Shown: positions 17,829 through 25,957 of the stretch, piece after piece
Layout: each line of letters starts with the position of its first letter
How positions within the stretch are numbered: the first letter of the stretch is position 1
DNA from: Thalassospira tepidiphila MCCC 1A03514
Lineage (GTDB): Bacteria > Pseudomonadota > Alphaproteobacteria > Rhodospirillales > Thalassospiraceae
Direction: 5' to 3'
NCBI RefSeq assembly: GCF_001662875.1
Contig: NZ_JPVZ01000011.1
Location: 1-64,000 of the forward strand
DNA: 64,000 nucleotides
Position numbers and translations under genes: made by a program
Notes under the pieces: model-generated
Database searches by the model: none
What the model was told of the DNA's origin: nothing
The model's input: the letters and a program-made list of their open reading frames with translations, nothing else

Positions 17829-19466
17829 TTACGCGCCCTCTTCCATCATCTTCATGGCAGGAGCGATCTTTGCGACCTGCTCTGCCTGTTGCGATTGCTG
17901 CTCAAGCTGCTGCTGACGTTGCGCGTCTTGGGCGCGTGCTTCGCGGGTCGCTGCCACGACCTTCTTGTCGGCCCAGATTGTCGGGCTTGCGCCAAACGCA
18001 TCACCGGCCTGATAGGCCAGCTCGTCCCAATCAACCGTATCGCTGACAGCCGGGTTAAACTGGGCCAGCTCACCCACGGCGCGCCCGGCCTGCATGTTGG
18101 CCTGTGCCTGTTTGGCCTTGCGCAACTGCGCCAGTGGCGAGGTGAATTCAAGATCGATACCTTCGCCGTCACGCAGAACGTCCGGCATCGGTGGCAAATC
18201 GATCTCGCCGTTTTCGGCCTTGCGGTTGACGATGCTGATCTCGCGCGCGATGCAACGGCCCAGCATTGCTTCCTGATTTTCAAAGGTTGGTGACAGGAAG
18301 TTGTTGCGCTCTTCCATGATCGACAGAACTTCGGTCGCGGTCATGTCCGGCTTATTCATCACCGCGGCGAACAGATCCATTCCATAGCAGGCGTCGATAT
18401 CGGCCGAGAACATTTCAAACGTGTCATTGCCAAGGTTCGGGTTTCCGCCCATGGCGATAGGCCCGATAAGCTGGCGACCCTGCCGGTTGAACGCGCCGCG
18501 CACCAGCGACCCGGCATTGATGTTAATCGTGCCTTCGTGCTCGTCTGACACGCCCATGACCGGATCAACGGCCTTTTCCGCGGCACGCAGGAACAGGCGT
18601 TTGGCATGATGTGCGCCCTTGATCGCGGCCAGCGCCAAAAGACCAGGCGCATAGCCGTAAGGCAGATGATCATCGACCCGACCAAAGCTGCTCATCAGGT
18701 ACGGCATTTCATAGGTGCCGCCTTCCTGCATGACCTTCTTGCCATCAACATCGATATAGACGCTGTCATAGGCAAACCGCGATTTGTCGCTGGTTTTGGG
18801 ATAGACCGCATGAATGGCGTCAAAGTGCTTTTCGCCGCGCAGCTTCGGATCATCAAGGGCACGCTTGGCGGCTTGGCTCAGTTTACTTTCGCCGAACTTC
18901 TGCGCCATCTGCTTCGCGGTCATGGCGAACTTGCGATAAACCGTGTCCTCAACGCCCGTTTCATCGACCGAGAAAACGACCTGCGACAGCGGAACAAAGC
19001 GATACAGGAACGGCGCATCGCCGCCAAAGCGTTCCTCGATATGGACACACGGCGTGCCATAGTTCATCAGCTCGCGATAGGCCGGACCAAATGCGCCCTG
19101 AAAGTTCGCCTTCGGGTCATAACGCCACGAAAACAGCAACCGGCGCATGCTCTCGCAATAATTGGTCGCCTCCTGATTATCGACCAGCTCTTCATCAACC
19201 GGTTTCAGGCCGTGCCATTTGCTGCCGGGCGGTACCAAAAGCGACGTTGCCGCCGATGCGGCACGCTGCAATGTCAGACTGGGCCGCGAATTGAACTGCT
19301 TTGCCAGTCTGCCACGGTTCGCAACACTGGTGTCACCGGTGCCGTTGAACGGCGACAGCGGATCGTTCTGCGCCGCTACTTCGCGCCACATCGCCTCAAA
19401 GTCGCTGCGCTCGGATCGCAGATGGTTTTCCGCACCGATGATGTCATTTGCCAGTGAATCGGCCAT
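17829..19466 (-). CDS. Portal (head-tail connector) protein
   Basis: A protein of 545 residues of the podovirus head-tail connector family. Features are the N-terminal HLRSERSDFEAMWREVAAQN, SLTLQRAASAATSLLVPPGSKWHGL, and a Gln-rich C-terminal helix (QRQQQLEQQSQQAEQ) that would form the barrel. It makes the dodecameric portal through which DNA is packaged. It starts a head-gene block after a terminator at 19482-19510. Confidence 0.9.
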   Translation of the reverse strand: MADSLANDIIGAENHLRSERSDFEAMWREVAAQNDPLSPFNGTGDTSVANRGRLAKQFNSRPSLTLQRAASAATSLLVPPGSKWHGLKPVDEELVDNQEATNYCESMRRLLFSWRYDPKANFQGAFGPAYRELMNYGTPCVHIEERFGGDAPFLYRFVPLSQVVFSVDETGVEDTVYRKFAMTAKQMAQKFGESKLSQAAKRALDDPKLRGEKHFDAIHAVYPKTSDKSRFAYDSVYIDVDGKKVMQEGGTYEMPYLMSSFGRVDDHLPYGYAPGLLALAAIKGAHHAKRLFLRAAEKAVDPVMGVSDEHEGTININAGSLVRGAFNRQGRQLIGPIAMGGNPNLGNDTFEMFSADIDACYGMDLFAAVMNKPDMTATEVLSIMEERNNFLSPTFENQEAMLGRCIAREISIVNRKAENGEIDLPPMPDVLRDGEGIDLEFTSPLAQLRKAKQAQANMQAGRAVGELAQFNPAVSDTVDWDELAYQAGDAFGASPTIWADKKVVAATREARAQDAQRQQQLEQQSQQAEQVAKIAPAMKMMEEGA

Positions 19467-19481
19467 TGCGTTTTCCCAAAG

Positions 19482-19510
19482 AAAAAGGCCGCCCCAAAAG
19501 GAACGGCCTT
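19482..19510 (-). terminator. Leftward intrinsic terminator before the portal gene
   Basis: On the minus strand AGGCCG (19504-19509) pairs with CGGCCT (19486-19491), followed by TTTTTC. It separates the lipoprotein and small membrane genes from the portal gene. Confidence 0.75.
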
Positions 19511-19535
19511 GTGTCAGTGTATCTCTGTGTCTTCG

Positions 19536-19667
19536 TCAGTCGCAGGTCTTGGTATATCCCGAACCTACGCAGTTATCGTAACTGCCGCCCTTGCGCGGCG
19601 CGCCAAACATCCCCCAAAGCGTCGAGGCAACTATCGCGACTGCGACAATCCAGATGACGGCTTTCAT
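19536..19667 (-). CDS. Tiny membrane protein with C-terminal cysteine pair
   Basis: A protein of 43 residues with one membrane span (MKAVIWIVAVAIVASTLWGM) and a tail with two cysteines (YDNCVGSGYTKTCD). The ATG at 19667 overlaps the stop of the lipoprotein gene (ATGA). That coupling and the membrane segment support it as real. The pairing of a lipoprotein and a small inner-membrane protein recalls two-component spanins, but the lipoprotein here is unusually large and the lysis genes are elsewhere. Confidence 0.55.
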   Translation of the reverse strand: MKAVIWIVAVAIVASTLWGMFGAPRKGGSYDNCVGSGYTKTCD

Positions 19668-20233
19668 TTTTCGATCCCGGCCACGTCCGGTGCGCCAGTC
19701 GCGTTCTGGTGCGAACGCCACATATCGGCATTCATGACCATGATCATATCGAAGTTCGAACGCCCCTGAACCACTTCAAGATGGCTGACTCCGTATCGCG
19801 GCGCGTCGACATAGCCTGCCTTGGTGCGTTTAAACGTACCGTCAAACATCACGATATTGAGGTCGCGATAGATCAATTCGTTCGGCAGCGATCCTGCGGC
19901 ATAGCTTGCGCCGCACGCCCCACCATCGCCATAGAACGAAATAGCGGTCAAATACCGGCCATCATTATCGATCCGGTAATGCTTGAGCGGCACCACCTTG
20001 CCATCAAGGCGAACCATCTCACGTTGCGCGTCATAGCCACCAAGGTCACGAACGGCTCTGGTCATAGCAAGCGCGTCATTCATGTTATCGATGCAAACCT
20101 TGTTGACCGCGTTGGTCACAACATCCAGATCGGACTGACTGAACGTAAGCGGCCCATCGTCCGACGGTGCCCTGACGGCGGAACAAGCCGCGACAAGCGA
20201 AACGGCGATAATGGCAATCAGATTACGGATCAT
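19664..20233 (-). CDS. Predicted lipoprotein of unknown function
   Basis: A protein of 189 residues with a lipoprotein signal peptide (IRNLIAIIAVSLVAAC, lipobox VAAC, so Cys17 or so would be lipidated). The mature domain is about 170 residues and contains a YISFYGDGGACG-like central segment. AAGGAG lies 7 nt before the ATG at 20233. Possible roles are lysogenic conversion or superinfection exclusion at the envelope (inference). Its location among virion genes is unusual for a moron gene. Confidence 0.65.
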   Translation of the reverse strand: MIRNLIAIIAVSLVAACSAVRAPSDDGPLTFSQSDLDVVTNAVNKVCIDNMNDALAMTRAVRDLGGYDAQREMVRLDGKVVPLKHYRIDNDGRYLTAISFYGDGGACGASYAAGSLPNELIYRDLNIVMFDGTFKRTKAGYVDAPRYGVSHLEVVQGRSNFDMIMVMNADMWRSHQNATGAPDVAGIEK

Positions 20234-20306
20234 TGCTTTACTCCTTGATCCGAAGATCATGCCATTTCAACCAAAGGGCGTCTATTCCAATTCATGCACC
20301 CGTTTT

Positions 20307-21200
20307 CTACAGCAATTCTTCAACGGTCGGGACGCCGCGAAGGGCTGCGAAACGCAGATTCAGAGGGCTGAACGTGCGGCGTTTGTTCCGCGCCACATTC
20401 GATGCGACAGCGCTTTTCGCTGATGTTCTTGCCTTGGCTGGCTGTGATGTTCCAGTAATGATGCGCGGATCATCATTCTGTCGCCCGCCGGGAAAATCAT
20501 CAAGGCCGACGCTATTCAATGATTGCGCGGCTGCTGTTGCTGGCGAACCGGCGGGAAGGTCATCAAGAGCGATACCTTCATCCAGATCAACCGCACTGTC
20601 AATTAGGCCTGCAATCGTTGCGATGCCACCAACCGGGCCCGGCACGCCAGACGCCATGCGCGCAACATTCCCGATAGTGTTCGGCCTGCCCGGCGCTGCC
20701 GAATACATGCCGTGAGCGCCACCGGCTAGCCCACCACCAACCGGGCCACCAAAAGCGAAACCTGCCGCCGTCGCCAGTCCATTCGCGGCATCAGACTTCG
20801 CAAACCCACCCGGCGCACCAGCCCCGAACCGGTCCTGTACCCATGACCCGAACCGGCCAATGGCCTCGCTGATTGAATTAATGCCTTCCTCGTCATCGTT
20901 GAACACGTCCGACGCTACATTCACATTACGGCCGTCTGGACCAAGTGCAGCAACAGCGGCGCGATCACGGCGGTTCAGTTCGGCCAAAGAAGCGCGCATC
21001 GACAGGCTTCCTTGACGCGAGGTTACGCCCTCTCCGCCACGATCCCCCTGCGGAGCGTTAGTGTCACGACGGCTGCCTCCGCTCAGGTTAACATCGTTGC
21101 GTTTAGGGCCCTGACCAGCTCTATCACTGCCACGATCCCCCTGCGGTCCGTTATTGAGCGCATCACTACCGCCCCAAGCGCCGCCACCACTGATCGACAT
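20307..21200 (-). CDS. Gly/Ser-rich phage protein of unknown function
   Basis: A protein of 297 residues. The first ~70 residues are Gly/Asp/Arg-rich with a repeated NGPQGDRGS / NAPQGDRGG unit, followed by a Gly/Ala-rich hydrophobic centre (about 140-170, LATAAGFAFGGPVGGGLAGG) and a basic C terminus. GGAG lies 8 nt before the ATG. It sits between the large terminase and the portal-side genes. The composition recalls minor virion or ejection proteins, but no family can be named. Confidence 0.65.
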   Translation of the reverse strand: MSISGGGAWGGSDALNNGPQGDRGSDRAGQGPKRNDVNLSGGSRRDTNAPQGDRGGEGVTSRQGSLSMRASLAELNRRDRAAVAALGPDGRNVNVASDVFNDDEEGINSISEAIGRFGSWVQDRFGAGAPGGFAKSDAANGLATAAGFAFGGPVGGGLAGGAHGMYSAAPGRPNTIGNVARMASGVPGPVGGIATIAGLIDSAVDLDEGIALDDLPAGSPATAAAQSLNSVGLDDFPGGRQNDDPRIITGTSQPAKARTSAKSAVASNVARNKRRTFSPLNLRFAALRGVPTVEELL

Positions 21201-21202
21201 GA

Positions 21203-22747
21203 TTAATACTCCGGCTCGTAACTCATTTCGGCGCGTTCCGTGTTGGAGCGCGGCTTGACTGAAACAGGCGTCGTCGCATGCGCATCAATCAGTGCGTCAC
21301 CCCTGTCAGGGCTGCGACCGATGCGCTTCTTGATGTCTGCCTTTTCCTCGATCTGTATCTTCCCGCCGCTAAGTTTCCAACGCGGCGCTGCCAAATCTGC
21401 GGCCAAGGCCCGATCTGGCGGAATGGCGAGTTCCATGCCCGATTTCGGATCAAGCGCCTCGCGCAACATCCAGTGGTCGTATGCCCGGTCATTCTTGAAC
21501 TCAAGCCGACCGGACTTGTCTGTTTTGCCTTCGCTGCGACGGGTCGAAGCCCCGTTCAGTTCTTCGACGCGATCACCGACAAGGTCTTTCAAGTGGTCGT
21601 AAACACTCGCCCCGATGCCGATCACATCAACGCCGATCCGCGTTCCTTTTTGTGCATTCGCAATGCAAAGTCCTGCAACGGTTTGGCCGTCTGGTGCACC
21701 GGTGCCCGGAATAACGACCTGCTCCCCGAAATAGCGAACACCATATTTCGGTGACATCACCGTTTCATCGCGCCCGCCTCGGCTCGGGTCAACGCCAAGC
21801 GTCGTCATCGGCGCGTCACTCGGCTTCTGCTCCGTCCAGCGCGCCTGGGCCTGTTTGATCCATTCCGTCGGGATAACCTGCCAAACGTCATCGTCAAGGC
21901 CAGCACCAAACGCGCCGTCACGCATCATGGAACGCAGCGGTTCCGGCAAGGCCTCCAGCGTGTCTGCGTACCCGGTATCCATCAAAAAGCTGTTATCCTC
22001 GACACGGGCCGGAATGAATGTGCGCGACCTTGGCCGAATGACCCGGATATGTTCGCCGCGTTTAACCTCGATAGGCTCGTCTGTCTCAAATTCCTGTTCC
22101 TTGCCGTCGATCATGGCAAAGAACCTGATTTCCCCCGGTTCAGCAGGTTTGCGGTGCCCGTCATCCAGCCAAGGCGCAAAGAAGGCCACAATCCATTGCC
22201 CCTCTGCCGTGGTCGGCGGGTTAAAGCCAAGAAACAACCGACAATGGTGTCCGGATGCAGACCGGTTCCACGCCATCAGATTGCGAACCTGACTTTCAAG
22301 AAAGTTCGCGGCCTCGTCAAAGGCCAGAAGATCGTTCGGCTGCCCCTGGTATTTCATCCAGTCATCGGCCTTTGGCAGACCACCAAACCGGATACGCTTG
22401 CCATCTGGCAGCTTCCAGATGTTCTTCGATCCGTTGAAGAATTTGTCGGACCTGATAATCTCGACCGACCGCTCGACAAGGCCGTTGAGCTGTGTCGCTT
22501 CACGGCGCAGGATCAGCGATCTTTGATGCTCAAGGAACGACAGGCCCAACATGGTGTCTGTCTTGCCGCCGCCAGCAGCCCCGCCATATCCGATCTGTGC
22601 CGCCGGCGTCATCATTGCCATAAGCTGTGGCACGGAATGCGGCATCCAGAGACGGTTAGCTATCTTCCTCGCCATCTCCATCTTCTGCGAGCTGCTCAAA
22701 CAACTCAAACGCCGTTTCAGTTCGGCTCTCGTTAGTCCCACTGTCAT
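21203..22747 (-). CDS. Terminase large subunit
   Basis: This DNA-packaging motor protein has 514 residues. The ATPase domain shows Walker A (GGAAGGGKT) and Walker B (NDLLAFDEAANF). The nuclease domain begins near LGVDPSRGGRDETV with the metal-binding Asp. The start at 22747 is chosen because GGAG lies 9 nt upstream. An ATG 9 nt earlier has GGAG touching it. Either start overlaps the upstream gene by about 90-100 nt, which is long, so a start further in (22681) remains possible. The N-terminal TRAELKRRL helix resembles other large terminases. Confidence 0.92.
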   Translation of the reverse strand: MTVGLTRAELKRRLSCLSSSQKMEMARKIANRLWMPHSVPQLMAMMTPAAQIGYGGAAGGGKTDTMLGLSFLEHQRSLILRREATQLNGLVERSVEIIRSDKFFNGSKNIWKLPDGKRIRFGGLPKADDWMKYQGQPNDLLAFDEAANFLESQVRNLMAWNRSASGHHCRLFLGFNPPTTAEGQWIVAFFAPWLDDGHRKPAEPGEIRFFAMIDGKEQEFETDEPIEVKRGEHIRVIRPRSRTFIPARVEDNSFLMDTGYADTLEALPEPLRSMMRDGAFGAGLDDDVWQVIPTEWIKQAQARWTEQKPSDAPMTTLGVDPSRGGRDETVMSPKYGVRYFGEQVVIPGTGAPDGQTVAGLCIANAQKGTRIGVDVIGIGASVYDHLKDLVGDRVEELNGASTRRSEGKTDKSGRLEFKNDRAYDHWMLREALDPKSGMELAIPPDRALAADLAAPRWKLSGGKIQIEEKADIKKRIGRSPDRGDALIDAHATTPVSVKPRSNTERAEMSYEPEY

Positions 22748-23318
22748 CGTCACCATCTCCGCCCGGCGGCTTGCCCTGTTCCATTTGCAGGAACGACGCC
22801 ACGGTGCGCAGGGAACGGTCGGCCGCTCGTGCCAGTTCGATCAGGCGTGCGTCATAGATCGGCTGCTTCTCAGTGGCCGTGCTTTCGTTTTCCTCGGACT
22901 CCTTCTTTTCGGCCTCAAGCGTCTTGGCCGCGCGCAACATCATAATGTTTGCCAGAAGGTCCGCCCTGTCCTTGGGCGTCATCGCCGCGAAACTCTCAAG
23001 CATCGGCAGGTCTTCGACCCGGATAAACTTGCTGTTTCTCAAATCAGGTTGCACGTTGTTTGGCCTTCCCTTTGGCGATCCCTTCGACCCGCCGCCGTGA
23101 ATGGCACAACACAACCCGACTTCACCGCCCCGGCTGTCACCGTGCTTGTCCTTTACACGATGCCCCGCGACTTGCTGGCACTGCGCCCCGCTTTGCTTGC
23201 TCCATGCCGGGCACCGTGGCTTGCCGCGATACGCCTTGCGCTTCCAGTCATCGGGGAAATGGGTTTCCGGAACAAAGTCGTCCGGTTTTGGAATGCGTTC
23301 CTTGAATGGTTTTGCCAC
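22656..23318 (-). CDS. Putative terminase small subunit with Cys/His HGG motif
   Basis: A protein of 220 residues. The first part carries a probable zinc-binding module (C-P-A-W-S-K-Q-S-G-A-Q-C ... C-C-A-I-HGGGSKGSPKGR). This is common in phage proteins encoded just before the large terminase. The middle is helical (about 105-185) and the C terminus is acidic. The gene overlaps the large terminase start and is coupled to a 33-residue gene upstream. The assignment rests on position and the HGG signature. No helix-turn-helix is obvious. Confidence 0.62.
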   Translation of the reverse strand: MAKPFKERIPKPDDFVPETHFPDDWKRKAYRGKPRCPAWSKQSGAQCQQVAGHRVKDKHGDSRGGEVGLCCAIHGGGSKGSPKGRPNNVQPDLRNSKFIRVEDLPMLESFAAMTPKDRADLLANIMMLRAAKTLEAEKKESEENESTATEKQPIYDARLIELARAADRSLRTVASFLQMEQGKPPGGDGDDDSGTNESRTETAFELFEQLAEDGDGEEDS

Positions 23319-23330
23319 ATCACCGCGCCC

Positions 23331-23432
23331 TTACTGCCACGGATCATATCTGCCGAAAAAACGAATAGCGCCAATCGCGGCGCCAATGATTGCGAGACAT
23401 GCCAGGATGATGAAGACGGCTGCGAATTTCAT
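23331..23432 (-). CDS. Tiny membrane protein (33 residues)
   Basis: The frame reads M-K-F-A-A-V-F-I-I-L-A-C-L-A-I-I-G-A-A-I then G-A-I-R-F-F-G-R-Y-D-P-W-Q and stop. That is one membrane span with a short positively charged tail. A GAGG site lies in the end of the upstream gene, whose stop is 1 nt before this ATG, and the next gene starts 12 nt after its stop. Tight packing supports translation. Function unknown. Confidence 0.55.
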   Translation of the reverse strand: MKFAAVFIILACLAIIGAAIGAIRFFGRYDPWQ

Positions 23433-23433
23433 G

Positions 23434-23679
23434 TCATTCGTCCTCGCCGTAAATCTTGACCAGCTCTGCACCGATGGCCTGAGCCTTCGCCATCTCGATA
23501 TCGGCGATGATGTCTCTGGTGCCGTGTGTGCTGGCGATGTACTGCTCGCCGTCCTTGGTCCATCCGATCACTGTCACAGCAACAAGATCAGCGGACTTTG
23601 CGCCTTCAAGCACGCCGTCAACCGGTACGGTAATGCCGTCTCCGATTTCGGCTGCGTTAAACTGGATAACATCGGCCAT
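23434..23679 (-). CDS. Small phage protein of unknown function
   Basis: A protein of 81 residues: MADVIQFNAAEIGDG, then a compact alpha/beta region (VAVTVIGWTKDGEQYIAST) and an acidic end. The ATG at 23679 overlaps the stop of the upstream 55-residue gene (TGATG). The pattern of a short strand-turn-strand with GWT.DGE.Y.AS and a helix recalls small proteins of alphaproteobacterial phages, with no known role. Confidence 0.65.
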   Translation of the reverse strand: MADVIQFNAAEIGDGITVPVDGVLEGAKSADLVAVTVIGWTKDGEQYIASTHGTRDIIADIEMAKAQAIGAELVKIYGEDE

Positions 23680-23846
23680 CACTTCACCGCCTGATGCTCA
23701 ACATTGATGCAGAACTGTTCACCATCGACCGTGATCCAGATCGTTCCTTCGTTCCCGGTCCGTCCGGTGTCGATTTCCGTGCCTTCATCTGCCAGCGAAG
23801 ACAGCATATCCGCGATCTCGTCGCGCATGGTGAAGGCTGGTTCCAT
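23679..23846 (-). CDS. Small phage protein (55 residues)
   Basis: The frame begins M-E-P-A-F-T-M-R-D-E-I-A-D-M-L and ends with G-E-Q-F-C-I-N-V-E-H-Q-A-V-K. The stop TGA overlaps the ATG of the next gene. It fills what would otherwise be a 165-nt gap in a tightly packed operon. The helix plus strand pattern looks protein-like. Function unknown. Confidence 0.55.
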   Translation of the reverse strand: MEPAFTMRDEIADMLSSLADEGTEIDTGRTGNEGTIWITVDGEQFCINVEHQAVK

Positions 23847-23847
23847 C

Positions 23848-24051
23848 TCAGTTACTCACCGAACATTTCGGGCACGGGCAGGAGATGAAGCGCACGATGT
23901 CGTCTCCGGTTCCCTGCACATAACCCCGATCATATTGCTCATTAAGGCAGACCTCGTTGTGTCGTCCGGCCTTAGCGAACGCTTCGCGCTTCCATTTCGG
24001 CCAAGCCTCGACTTCTTTTGCTCCGCTCAAAATACGATCCGCAATCGCCAT
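23848..24051 (-). CDS. Small phage protein with C-terminal CPCPKC motif
   Basis: A protein of 67 residues. The start at 24051 gives an ATGA overlap with the upstream gene, preferred over an in-frame start at 24060. The C terminus FISCPCPKCSVSN could bind a metal. A charged helical middle includes EAWPKWKREAF. Function unknown. Confidence 0.6.
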   Translation of the reverse strand: MAIADRILSGAKEVEAWPKWKREAFAKAGRHNEVCLNEQYDRGYVQGTGDDIVRFISCPCPKCSVSN

Positions 24052-24293
24052 CACTTCCACCCCGCCAATTCCTCATAGCGCAGCAACCGGACAACAGCCG
24101 GTTTGTCGCCGCAGCTTGAACAGCGGAGCCTTTCCTTGATTTGTTTAAGGGTTTTAATTCCGTGGTTGTGCTTGCAGAGGTCGCGCCACAGGTTGACGGT
24201 TCGTTTGCGTCCGCACCGGCATTCGCAGCCTATCGCGGCATATTCGCGATGGTTCCAGATGGTCCCTATCGCGGTGTTGTCGAGTTCTTCCAT
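24051..24293 (-). CDS. Small zinc-ribbon-like phage protein
   Basis: A protein of 80 residues with two cysteine groups, GCECRCGRKRTV and RCSSCGDKP, plus C-K-H-N-H between them. This fits a small zinc-binding fold. GAGG lies upstream of the ATG. It could bind nucleic acid (inference). It lies in the run of small coupled genes between the replication and packaging modules. Confidence 0.62.
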   Translation of the reverse strand: MEELDNTAIGTIWNHREYAAIGCECRCGRKRTVNLWRDLCKHNHGIKTLKQIKERLRCSSCGDKPAVVRLLRYEELAGWK

Positions 24294-24347
24294 GTCGGAC
24301 CTCTTGGCCCTGTCCCTGCTTTCAGATAGCGGAACAGATGGAGAACA

Positions 24348-24575
24348 TCAAGCGGTGCGAAGTGCCGGGTCAAACAATCGAACTAGAAGACGTGGATTCT
24401 TCCGAGGGCTGCCGTCAATGCGGTTTTTCCAATTCATATCGGAAATGCCAAAGATCGTCCCGCCGATCTGGATGTGAATGCCCATCGCACACTGCCAGTT
24501 TGCACGCTCAACATTGCGATAGAAGTATGGGCGAAACTTAATATCTCGCCAGTTCGGCCATTTCTTCTCAGGCAT
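24348..24575 (-). CDS. Small phage protein of unknown function
   Basis: A protein of 75 residues starting MPEKKWPNWRDIKF, rich in aromatic and basic residues, with a central FRPYFYRNVERANWQC segment. GGAG is 6 nt before the ATG at 24575. No family recognised. It is the first gene after a 450-nt non-coding stretch. Confidence 0.55.
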   Translation of the reverse strand: MPEKKWPNWRDIKFRPYFYRNVERANWQCAMGIHIQIGGTIFGISDMNWKNRIDGSPRKNPRLLVRLFDPALRTA

Positions 24576-24587
24576 TTTTCGCTCCAA

Positions 24588-25031
24588 AAGAAACAGGGCA
24601 GCGCAGCCTAAGCCACCCGCCCTCTTGTGCCCGCAGGGTTTTCTTGTCGAAACAAGGGAAACGATCCCGCAGAATTACAAAACCCGCCCGGATTGCTCCA
24701 AGCGGGTTATCGGCCAGAGTTGTCACAATGCAACGCGGCAAAGTGGAAACCTTCTGGTCGTTGAATAAAGGGCTGGCGACAATTCATCATCCCACCGTCG
24801 CGGGCGAAGGATGCCACCAGCCGGAAACATCCTACTACACGACTATGGCCGCATTCAGATGTTGGGTTTTCGTGCGGACCCTGAGCGGCTCCGGGCATGT
24901 GCGCAATCTAAACGACCGGGCTCTCTCACTTCGGTTAAAGCGCCACACTTGCCGCACGAATCAAAAAGCGCCCGACCAGCGGACGCAATTCCTAAACTCT
25001 ACAGATTTCATGGCACAAATTGCCCCCGAGG
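24588..25031. other. 444-nt stretch without a supported gene
   Basis: Open frames here on both strands lack ribosome sites and have unprotein-like composition. A leftward hairpin (AACCCGC 24681-24687 / GCGGGTT 24702-24708) with a weak T-run could terminate the early transcript. The stretch lies between the last early-type gene and the small genes that precede terminase, so a late promoter or antitermination target could be here, but I see no convincing promoter. Confidence 0.4.
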
Positions 25032-25196
25032 TCAAGTTTTGTTCTCAGGGTGTTCGACTTGGGTTCTTGGTTTGGGCTTAAAATCCGGGAAAAGCTCGTC
25101 CCTAACGTGAGACGGAAGGCTCATAATGAAATTATCCGCGTACTCACCTGAGTTCAACGCGTCACAGAAACGATTATAAAGACTTTCAGCCATCAT
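25032..25196 (-). CDS. Small phage protein (54 residues)
   Basis: It starts MMAESLYNRFCDALNSGEYA and ends DFKPKPRTQVEHPENKT. The ATG at 25196 overlaps the stop of the upstream 176-residue gene (ATGA), with GAGGTGGGG directly before. It is short and mostly helical. Function unknown. Confidence 0.5.
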   Translation of the reverse strand: MMAESLYNRFCDALNSGEYADNFIMSLPSHVRDELFPDFKPKPRTQVEHPENKT

Positions 25197-25723
25197 CCCC
25201 ACCTCTTCAACCGGCAAAACTCTTCCAACACCTCGACAAGGTTGTTGATCGCCCAACCTTTGCGCTTTCTGCGGGTTTCGTCAACGTAGGATGCAGACCT
25301 GCCTTCCCCGATGATCTCGATGGCTGCGGCGTGACGAATGAACCGGTCGGGATGATCAACGGCACCCATGACACGCTCTGCCCATTCGAGATAATCGCGT
25401 TTCAGGGTACTGATGTGTTCCTGGTATGATTCCTCATCGCCCTTGCCCACGATCAGATCCATGTCCACGCCAAGGCGCGCAACCTTGACCCTGACCTGCC
25501 CCGTGATCACGAGATAGCCCTTTGCGATGCGCTCAAACGCCCGCTCACATGGCAGTGCGCTGCGTTCCATCGCGTCAAACAACCGCCTGTCCTGCTTGCG
25601 ACGTGTCACGCCCTGCTTGGTACGCCCCTCACTGATCTTGACGATATCGGCAACGGTGTCCTGTTCATCATCGATCAGGACCGGTCGAAACTTCTGCTTT
25701 GTATCGGTGGCTTGCTCCGCCAT
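25193..25723 (-). CDS. Phage protein of unknown function, late-regulator position
   Basis: A protein of 176 residues. The basic N-terminal half (GRTKQGVTRRKQDRRLFDAM) is followed by helical segments and a basic C terminus (DETRRKRKGWAINNLVEVLE). It lies between the replication genes and the terminase region, where lambdoid phages keep their late antiterminator, and its charge would suit nucleic-acid binding. That role is only a guess. No HTH or zinc motif is visible. Confidence 0.6.
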   Translation of the reverse strand: MAEQATDTKQKFRPVLIDDEQDTVADIVKISEGRTKQGVTRRKQDRRLFDAMERSALPCERAFERIAKGYLVITGQVRVKVARLGVDMDLIVGKGDEESYQEHISTLKRDYLEWAERVMGAVDHPDRFIRHAAAIEIIGEGRSASYVDETRRKRKGWAINNLVEVLEEFCRLKRWG

Positions 25724-25748
25724 GTCTGCTCCTGCATTTAAATCTACG

Positions 25749-25955
25749 TCAGGTTGGTTTATTTGCCCGTGTGGCGCGTTTGAGGAAATTTATGAGGCGT
25801 GATAGCCGAGAGGGTTTTTGAGGAACTTCACGCAGAGGAATAGTCTTCGACGACACCGTGACCGGCGTGTATGGCGCGAAGCCGGAAAGTTCAAATCCCG
25901 GCTCTGCGCTTTGCCTGATAGCCGCTGCGAAGGCATCAATCTGCCACTGTTCCAT
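25749..25955 (-). CDS. Small phage protein of unknown function
   Basis: A protein of 68 residues starting MEQWQIDAFAAAIRQSAEPG and ending in a basic helix (RLSRLINFLKRATRANK). The start at 25955 is 2 nt after the upstream stop. A longer frame to 26018 has no supporting ribosome site. Function unknown. Confidence 0.55.
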   Translation of the reverse strand: MEQWQIDAFAAAIRQSAEPGFELSGFAPYTPVTVSSKTIPLREVPQKPSRLSRLINFLKRATRANKPT

Positions 25956-25957
25956 GC

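Noticed and set aside
24644-25081. Plus-strand open frame of 145 codons in a gene-free stretch
   Set aside because: No ribosome site, opposite to the local operon, and unprotein-like composition.
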